From positions 19,344,498 through 19,408,497 of the forward strand of contig JASXTE010000017.1 in NCBI GenBank assembly GCA_030280995.1: a stretch of DNA of 64,000 nucleotides, read 5' to 3'. Made by a program: the position numbers and the translations under genes. The notes beneath the pieces are model-generated. The model worked only from the letters and a program-made list of their open reading frames with translations, was not told the DNA's origin and did no database searches. Origin of the DNA: Hemileia vastatrix (taxonomy: Eukaryota; Basidiomycota; Pucciniomycetes; Pucciniales; Zaghouaniaceae). The first letter of the stretch is position 1. Every line of letters begins with the position of its first letter. This document shows positions 56,617 through 64,000 of the stretch, piece by piece.

Positions 56617-59600
56617 CTAGAAAACCCCTAATAAATATCTCTTTTCTTTCCAAACATTTGGTCCCAAATTCTTCGTCAACAAATCTGCCACCTGATCTTT
56701 AGTTGATACCCACTTAATGTCAAGTTCACGTCAATGAACTTGTTCATTCACAAAGTAGAAATCTCTGTCAACATGCCTACAATGTTTGTCAGAGGGGTTA
56801 TCAGTAGCTGCTACAATTGCACCATTGTTGTTGCAATACAGAGTTGTTGGACCATGGCACAAATCCACTTCACGTAGAAGGTTACACATCCAAAGAGCTT
56901 GGCATGTTGCATTTGACATTGCCATTAATTCTGAGTGAAGTGAAGCTGTGGCCACCCTTGATTGACGCTTTGATTGCCATAAGATAAGACAGTTGTTGAC
57001 CTGAAGAACATGACCTCCTGTAGCCCTAGCAAATTCACCACCCCAAGTAGCATCACAATAAACTTCTGTAGATGGATTGGGATTGATTGTTGGGAAAAGA
57101 TGAAATTTCATGTCTTTGGTAAATTGTAGATATCTCAGCAAATGATTAAGCGCATCCCATTCAGCTTTACCTGGTCTTGATGCATAATGTGCCAGGAAGT
57201 TGACAGGATACGCCAAATCAGGCCTTGATCCAGCTACAAGATATGATGAAGAACCAATAATAGACAGAAATTTGAGAGGTTCCTGCAGAGGATGAGATTT
57301 CTCCTTTAAAGACACCAAAGAAAGACCCATTGGTAAAGGTGAGTGAGAGTTAAGACCAGCTGGATTGTGTTCATTCAGAATTTTGTTGATAAGAGCTGGT
57401 TGGTGGATAGTAAAACCTTTGAGACATCGTGAAACTGCCAGACCAACAATAGAAGAGATACCATCAGACCATTTTACCTTCAAACTACTCCCCATATCCA
57501 TTTCCAACTCCCTCAAAACTGTATCACTACTCCCTACCACCACACCATCATCTACATGAATCCACAACATTTCCTTCGAACCCTCTTTTGCTAGCACATT
57601 TACACTTGCATCCTGATTGCTTGATCTGTAACCTAAATTCGCCAGAATTTTGCTGAGATGTTTCCACCAACACCTGGCTGCTTGCTTTGTACCATATAGA
57701 GCTTTTCTAAGTTTGCAGAAATGAGTTCGATTAACAGACTCAAAACCTTCAGGTTGCTTGACATAAATTTCTTCTTCAAGTTCGCTATGGAGATAAGCTG
57801 CAGTGACATCAAAAGTTTTGATTGGCCAGTTGTAGGTAGCAGCTAGGGTGAGGATCAGACACGGAGATGCAAAAGTGGCTGTGGGAGCAAAAGTGTCATT
57901 AAAATCAATACCTTCAATCTGTTTGAAACCCTGACCTACATATTGTGCCTTGTGTTTGATGATCTTCCCAAATTCATCCCTTTTTAGAGCAAAAACCCAT
58001 TGGGCACCTGTAACAGTTTTTCCAGGAGGAAGAGGAACAATATCCCAAACTTTCATGTTAGACATGTTGTCTAATTCCTGAAGACAAGCTGACTTCCATT
58101 CAACTGCGTCTGGACACTTCATTGCTTGTTTGAAAGATTGAGGTAAGCAGTCAGAAAGTTCATAAGCATTATTGTTAATGAAATCAACCATGACATCTTG
58201 GGTAGCAATAGTTTCTTCTGCTGTAAAATCACCAAATTTCAGTTGATTCAAAATAAATGCTAGGTCACCTTTAGAAGGAGATGTGGCCAGATGTGAAACT
58301 GTAAGCGTTTTGGTATTGTCCTCGTCTCCTTCGGGGATGAAATTTGCCATTGCCAATTGAACAAAAGAATTAGACTCTGGATGCCAAAAAATCCAACCTT
58401 TACCACCATCAATAAAAGCAACAACCCTGAAACGCATAGCCCTGACCTCCATTCTTGTTCTTTTTTCAGTTGGAATGTGCACATATGCCCATTGACCAAA
58501 AATTTTGACAGGAGATAAGTCCGCTTTTTTGTTGAAAATGATTTGGTATGGGGTACTAACAGTAAATCTCACATTTGGTAATTTATTGTGAATGAAGGAG
58601 GCCCAACAATAAGCAAAAGTCCAGAAAGTGGGAGGCAGATTAGATGCAAGAAGGATTGTTCTGGCAATTTCCCCAATGGTTTCATTGAATCTTTCAGCCA
58701 TTCCATTCTGTTCATGGTGATAAGGCATAGAGTGTTCATGAAGGATACCGTGTTGGGAAAGGTATTCAGAGAATTTCTTGTTCATGTATTCTTTGCCATT
58801 GTCAGTTCTGAGGATTTTGAGACATTGATTAGTGACGTTTTCTAAGCGAGATTTGAAATTAATAAAAGCATCAAAAACATTCAACTTCTTTTTTAGGACA
58901 AAAACTTCCCCATAAGTCGAGAAGGATTCTCTGAAGGTAGCTACATAAACTTCACCTCTATCAGTGACATCAACCATGGGCCCTACTAAATCGCTTTTCC
59001 TTTTGCTTTTTAACATAGCACAAACATCACAGTGTAATCTGCATGAAGGGACATAAGATGGTGCATTTTCACAAAAACCTTTTTTGGCAAGTCTTCTCAA
59101 AACCCTGGTACTTGTGTGCCCAAGACAGCAATGCCAATCCATGATTGAGTCAGGAACCGCAGTTGAATAAGGAATTTTTGAAGGGGGTGAAGGAACAAAA
59201 GGGGCAGGAAGGGTAGCAGAGGATAAAGAGTTAAAATAATTCATTTCAAAAAAATTGGTCTCTAGTGCACAAGGATAGACTAGATCAACCGTCCATTTTT
59301 GACCAGCAGAAGATTTAAGAGCTAGAAATAATATTTTTTTGTTTTTTGAAATAACATAATCATGATTTTGATTAAAAGAAAGAGAAATGCCATTATCTAA
59401 AAGATCAAAAGGAGAAATAAGAGTGGATTATGACCTATCACAATAGAAAACACCTTTGATTGTAACTAATTTTCCATCACATCCTTTAATGAACATGTTT
59501 CCGTGACCAGTAATGAAAGCAGCACCAGAGTCAGTTGCAGTTTTGACTGGAATAGGAGTATCTAAAGTTATGAAGTCAGAAAGAAGACGTACATCACCAG

Positions 59601-61193
59601 TGACATGATGTGTGGCGCAAGAATCAAAAACACCTTGACAATCTTTACTGTCTTGCTCTTCAGTCCAGCTATCAGTACCAAAATCCATTTTTTTCAAAGC
59701 AGTAGTGAGAACATCTAGCGCTTTGCAGCTGATTTCGTTTAAGCGGGGTTTTGATGAACTTTGAGCTGGTTGTTTTCTTTCCTATTGTTCAGTGCCTTTT
59801 GTACAAGGTTCATAGAGTACTTGTTGTCCTGAGCAAAAGCTTCATGTTGTCTCCAAACCACTACATTAAAACTTTTACTGTTGGGATCATATGGACAAGT
59901 GTTCTGGAAGTGTTCAGGGGATTTGCAGTAAAAACAGGAATATTCAGGTTTTCTATTTCCAGGGTGGTAGCTATCCATGTGGCCTTTTTTGAAAGCCATA
60001 GATGAAACAGATTCAGGTTCAGTTGCTAGTTCAAAAGCTGTGGAAAGGGTAGGGGAATTGGAGGAGGATTGAGATGAATTGATAAATGAGTTTTGAAGAA
60101 CATTCATCATGTCATCAAAAGAGGGTTGAGAGATGTCTTTTTGCAATTCAAAATGTCAATTTGCTTCAGTGGAAAGGTGATTAACTGATGACGGTAATAA
60201 GAGTTGGGTGAAAACTGCTGCCATTTTATCAAAACCAAAAACAAAACCTGATCGTTGAACTGCCTCTAAAAGTGACTTGACTTTTTCTCCATGTTCCATG
60301 ACATTAGTGAAAGGAGAGTTTTTAACCTTTAAAAGATCATTAAAAAGGGACATGCAAGCAGTGTGAGACGCTTTACCAAATTTGGAAATGAGAATAGAAA
60401 ATGCTTTATAGCTTGTAATGCCAAAGTCAATGAAATCTTGAAGTTTTTCATCAATGGTGTTGTAGATAGCATGCCAGCTCATCTCATCCTCAAATTTAGA
60501 TATATCGTTTTTAAAAGCGTTGGTGTCTGAAATGTATTTAGTGGAATGTACACGGCGTGTTAAAAAAATGTTAATATTCTTCACCCATTTTTGCCAGTTA
60601 GTCCCATCAGCTTTAAGTTTAGACATCTTGTTTGTTCTTTGGATTATTTCATCAATTACATCAGTACAGTCTTTACCTCTGTAAGTCATAAAAGTAGGGG
60701 GTTCAGTGTCAGATACAAAGTTATCGCTTCTCAGAGATAAATTAGAAGGGGAATGTTGCAGATTACTGGTTCTCGCATGGCACGACAATGAGGCATGATT
60801 ATTATTGTGTCTCTGTCATTGTGTATGCAAACCAGCTTTGCTGTGGGATGACATTTGGTTTGAGCAAACCCCTGATGTTTGCCTAACTAGATGAGGGGGA
60901 GATTTGTGAGAGTTAATAACACCAGAAGGTTTATTGCAATTGGCTGATAGGGGAACAGGTGAGGGGGAAATAGGTGGTGTAGATGTGGGTAGGCAAGCAG
61001 TGTTTGCACTATCGCTGGAAGATGTAGGTGAAGAGGGAGTGCCTGAAAACGAGCGTGACCTTCTCCTTGCGCGGGTATTAAGAGATGGTGGAGGGTTCAG
61101 ATTCCTCAATTCACGCAATAAAAGAGGAGGGCCCTCGCGTTTCATTCTAGGACATGATTGAAATGGATTTGGTTCTGAAGGTACAGCTGGCAT
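56617..61193 (-). pseudogene. copia gag-pol, few stops, catalytic motifs largely intact
   Basis: Minus strand: MPAVPSEPNPFQ (61193), Pro/Ser-rich N-terminus, stop at 60816, gag core (KLKADGTNWQKWVKNIN), stop at 60156, zinc knuckle CFYCKSPEHFQNTC, stops, protease FDSCATHHVTGD (Asp kept, Gly changed to Cys), stop near 59430, GAG-pre-integrase, integrase (LRTDNGKEY, NGMAERFNE), RT (GAQWVFALK, FDVTAAYLHSELEE, WIHVDDGVVVGS), RNase H (VYCDATWGGEF, LYCNNNGAIVAA), stop at 56731, then KWVSTKDQVADLLTKNLGPN, TAG at 56617-56619. About six stops interrupt an otherwise continuous polyprotein, so it is young but inactive. Confidence 0.9.
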
Positions 61194-61368
61194 GAATTAA
61201 ATGGCCAGATACGCTAGATAATTAGTCGTAGCGCTCAAAAAAAGAGTTGTGTTGGTGAGATGAATTGCACAGTGGAGAGACTCATTTAATGTGGGGAAGG
61301 CATGGGGAACACAATAGTTTCCAGGAATATACAAGATTCAAATTACTGCTAGTAATCAATCAGGGACA

Positions 61369-61378
61369 GCCCATAACC
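61369..61378 (-). other. Primer binding site of the minus-strand copia element
   Basis: GGTTATGGGC on the minus strand, directly after the LTR, matches the start of the initiator tRNA-Met anticodon-arm site seen at 46126; similarity then fades (TGTCCC). Confidence 0.65.
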
Positions 61379-61498
61379 TATGGTAGCAGTGTCAGCGCTT
61401 CGTCCGGAGTGAACCAGAGTTAGATGCATCAGCTGCACCACAGACTATATACACTTTATGTACTTAACAATCACTAAGCTATCATACTACAAATAACA
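61379..61498 (-). repeat. 5' LTR of the minus-strand copia element
   Basis: Same 120-bp sequence as 56395-56514 with few differences (for example GATGCATC versus GACGCGTC). Confidence 0.9.
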
Positions 61499-61503
61499 CT
61501 GAT

Positions 61504-61629
61504 GCACAACTACACTTACCTGTTGCACAGTATCAGCACTCAGGACTGCGGAAAGAACCGGAGAGCCTGGATGCCGCTGCAACAGGTTTAACTCCCAATA
61601 ACTAAGTACATAAGCCTAACTACTCAACA
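61504..61629 (-). repeat. 3' LTR (outer part) of the right-edge copia element
   Basis: Minus strand TGTTGAGTAGTTAGGC... preceded by the polypurine tract ACTAAGTGGGGGGA at 61630-61643. It runs into the CTGAT duplication at 61499-61503 where the other copia element is inserted and continues at 56394. Confidence 0.75.
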
Positions 61630-61643
61630 TCCCCCCACTTAGT

Positions 61644-61841
61644 TATTTCCAAGTATCCATCTCCACTTCTTTGATCCCCCCCAGCCAACTGTTATCCAAT
61701 CATTATTACCAACTCCAAAACATTTAACCATGTTCTTCCAGTTTCACAACAAAATAAGTCAAAATAAATAAATATTCATTAGTGGTAGAGATTTTTTTTT
61801 TATGTTTATGTTTATTTTTATTTTTTATTATTATCATTTAT
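61644..61841 (-). other. 3' untranslated part of the right-edge copia element
   Basis: AT-rich with a long T/A tract (about 61793-61833) and (CA)n at 61843-61853 at the end of the coding region. No other feature. Confidence 0.6.
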
Positions 61842-63992
61842 TTACCACACACACACATCCTTCCTCCTATGAAAAGTGAGAGTTGGGCCCAGTGATTTAG
61901 TGAGAATATCAGAATGCATTTGAGAAGTAGGGACCCACTCCAGAGATTCTTTCTTGAGTAAGAGTTGCTCATTCACTAAATAATGACATCTATCAATATG
62001 CCTAGCACATTTGTTACCAGGGTTGTCCTTTGCATTGGAAACTGCCCCTTTGTTGTCACAGTGAAACTTGAAAGGTGGGAATTCAGGAAAGAGATCTTTG
62101 AGCAGATTTGATATCCCAATAGCATCTTTCATACCACCACTGAGAGCAACTTATTCAGCAGAAATAGAGGAATCACTGACAGTAAGTTGATGCCTTGATG
62201 TCCATACAACTGGGCAATAATTAAGAAGTAGAAGATGACCAGATTGTGCTCTTGAGAACTCTTTGTTTTTCCAAGTTGAATCAGTAAAAGAAAGTAATTC
62301 AAGAGGGACATTGCAGTCAGGGCAAAGATGAAGAGAATGTTTTGCAGTGTGTTGAATACAGCGCAAAAGGTGGTTGAGGGCGTTCTAATGTGTTGAGGTT
62401 GGTTTAGAGGGGAATCTTGCTAGAAAACTGACTGGAAAAGAAAGATCTGGCCTGGTTTCAATTGCCACATAACTGAGAGCACCAAGCATTGAAAGACATT
62501 TGGTGGTGTCCACTGCTTCTTCTTCATCTTTTTCTGTTTCAATGGTTAGATTTTGAGGAAGAGGTGACCAAGTTGTCAGACCAGATGGATTGTAGGTCCT
62601 CAGAATCTTCTCAGTGAGCTGAAAATTGTTGAGATCAGATCCTTCTGGAGCTTCTTTGATGCCAACACAAACTATTCCATCAACTTTCTCAGTCCACTTT
62701 ACCTTCAGAGAACCATCCAAACCATCCTCTAACTTTTTCAAAACCTCTTCACTACTTCCAGTCACAATTCCATCATCCACATGAATCCACACAACACACA
62801 AAGAATTTTTCTTTCTGAGAACATAAAACCTTTTATCATACTGACTTGCTTTATAACCCAGTTCATCCAATTTTCTGGCAATTTGAAGCCACCAACATCT
62901 TGCTGCTTTCTTAGTACCATAGAGAGCCTTCTTCAGATGGAGAGCACTGTCTTCATCTTTTAGTTGATAGCCTTCAGAAGGACACACCCATATGGCTTCA
63001 TCAATTGAACTATGGGCATAGGCTGTTGTAACATCAAACAAATCGACTGGCTACTGATGGTAAGCTTCAAGGGTTAAAAGAACATTCTGGGAGGCAAAAG
63101 TAGCAGTGGGAGCAAATGATTCAGTGAAGTCAATCCCATATTTCTGAAGAAAAACTTTTACCACATAACAAGCCTTGTAAGTTGGATATGATGAAGAATA
63201 ATTCTTGATAGTGAAAACCCACTTAGCATTTGTGATCTTGGCTCCAGGAGGAACTTTCTCTTCCTACCACACATTCATGTCTTTCATGTTGTCCAATTAT
63301 CTTTTGCAAGCTTGTTCCCATATTTGGTGATCAGGTGAAAGCATAGCTTGCAGGTGTGTTCTTAGAATAACAGAAGAGTGAGACATACCATTTTTGACAA
63401 CATCAGAAACAGATTGTTCTTGAGAAAGAAGAGTTTCTTCATCTTTGAAATTACCAAGTTTCAAATTATTGAGGATGTAAACAAGAGAGCCTTTGGATGG
63501 TGGATTAGTAGGTGGTGCTTGAGGAACAACATCATTGGAAGGGATATTGTCACCAGGAAATTTTGCCATTTCAGAATCAAAAAAGGTGTTTGTCTTTTCA
63601 TGCCAAAAAATTTAACCAGCATTGTTCAAGGAGTAACCTACACACTTACAAATGAGAGCTCTTTGATCAAGTTTTTGTTGAGTTTCTTTATGGATACGGA
63701 CATAAGCAGCTTCACCAAAGATCCAAAAATTAGGATAGTTGGGGTCACAGTTGTACATCAGGCATAAAGGAGTTTTGTCACCAGTTTTGACATTTGGGAG
63801 ACAGTTATGAACATGAACTGCCCATATGTAAGCAAGATCCCAGAAGCATTCAGGAAGCTCACTAGTAAGAAGGATGGTATTGGCCATATCTCCAAAAGTG
63901 TGGTTGAAAAATTTGGCTGTGCCATTTCGCTCATGGTGGTAGGGACAAGTGATTCCATGAGTTGCCCCAAGGTTTTCTAGTATTTGATCCAT
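61842..63992 (-). pseudogene. Right-edge copia pol, 5' part beyond the window, decayed
   Basis: Minus strand from the right edge: integrase end (GITCPYHHERNGTAKFFNHTFGD, where relatives have NG.AERFN), then RAYV/QKLDQRALICKCVGYS, RT pieces (TAYAHSSIDEAIWV, KALYGTKKAARCWW, WIHVDDGIVTGS with VDD kept), RNase H pieces (FTDSTWKNKEF, FHCDNKGAVSNAKDN, HIDRCHYLVNEQ) and the terminal HSDILTKSLGPT, stop near 61842. Frames break near 62390, 63050, 63300 and 63600. A different family from the inserted 56-61 kb element, though related. Confidence 0.85.
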
Positions 63993-64000
63993 CTGTTTGC

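Larger units (their letters stand above)
56395..61498 (-). mobile_element. Complete Ty1/copia element (120-bp LTRs), nearly matching target duplication
   Basis: 5' LTR 61379-61498 and 3' LTR 56395-56514 on the minus strand, both TGTTAT...CTACCATA and near-identical. Flanks are CTGAC (56390-56394) and CTGAT (61499-61503), one mismatch. It has a primer site, gag-pol and polypurine tract. It is the same family as the element at 20334-50804 and the solo LTR at 54275, but with a single rather than duplicated LTR tail. Confidence 0.9.

Overview
This is a eukaryotic, intron-rich, AT-rich window and most likely comes from a basidiomycete, probably a rust fungus (Pucciniales). The reasons are many short GT-AG introns, a dense load of Ty1/copia retrotransposons, PIF/Harbinger and Tc1-type DNA transposons, TET-like 2OG-Fe(II) oxygenase genes of the kind expanded in basidiomycetes, and a small cysteine-containing secreted peptide gene. 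The genus cannot be fixed from the sequence alone.

Five host genes lie in two islands. Island 1 (10.7-19.7 kb) holds a ferric-reductase-family oxidoreductase on the minus strand (5 exons, 1035 aa), a nuclear cap-binding subunit 2/CBP20 gene transcribed divergently from a shared 260-bp intergenic region (2 exons, 201 aa), and ER mannosyl-oligosaccharide glucosidase I, GH63 (11 exons, 818 aa). Island 2 (51-56 kb) holds a two-finger C2H2 transcription factor (2 exons, 383 aa) and a 59-aa secreted peptide gene (3 exons) too short and too split to appear as an ORF. I assembled these exon structures by hand; every one is phase-consistent and ends at a stop.

The rest is mobile DNA. From the left: an intact copia polyprotein cut by the window edge, its LTR (which carries an internal duplication that looks reverse-transcribed after splicing), a 1.3-kb array of A-tracts, a truncated Harbinger element, and a 1.1-kb solo LTR with a perfect 5-bp target duplication. 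After the first gene island, 20334-50804 is one copia insertion, bounded by LTRs and a GGTGT duplication, that grew to 30.5 kb through nested insertions: two Harbinger-type elements (25101-32777 and 32895-38344), a TAA-flanked MITE (38405-40416), a TA-flanked Tc1-type element (40556-50739) that itself contains a second complete copia element (45819-50667), and two solo LTRs. The right end (56.0-64.0 kb) has a complete minus-strand copia element with 120-bp LTRs inserted into the 3' LTR of another minus-strand copia element that runs off the window.

The most interesting system is in the two Harbinger-type elements. Both carry the same three-gene order: DDE transposase (+), a TET/JBP-like 2OG-Fe(II) dioxygenase with a Ser-rich N-terminus (+), and a Myb/SANT-like DNA-binding protein (-). 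Both copies are decayed, but the shared layout suggests that an ancestral autonomous transposon encoded its own DNA-modifying enzyme. A second notable system is the Tc1-type element, whose ~560-bp terminal inverted repeats carry the leader, and apparently the first exon and first intron, for two convergent genes: the transposase and an unrecognised companion.
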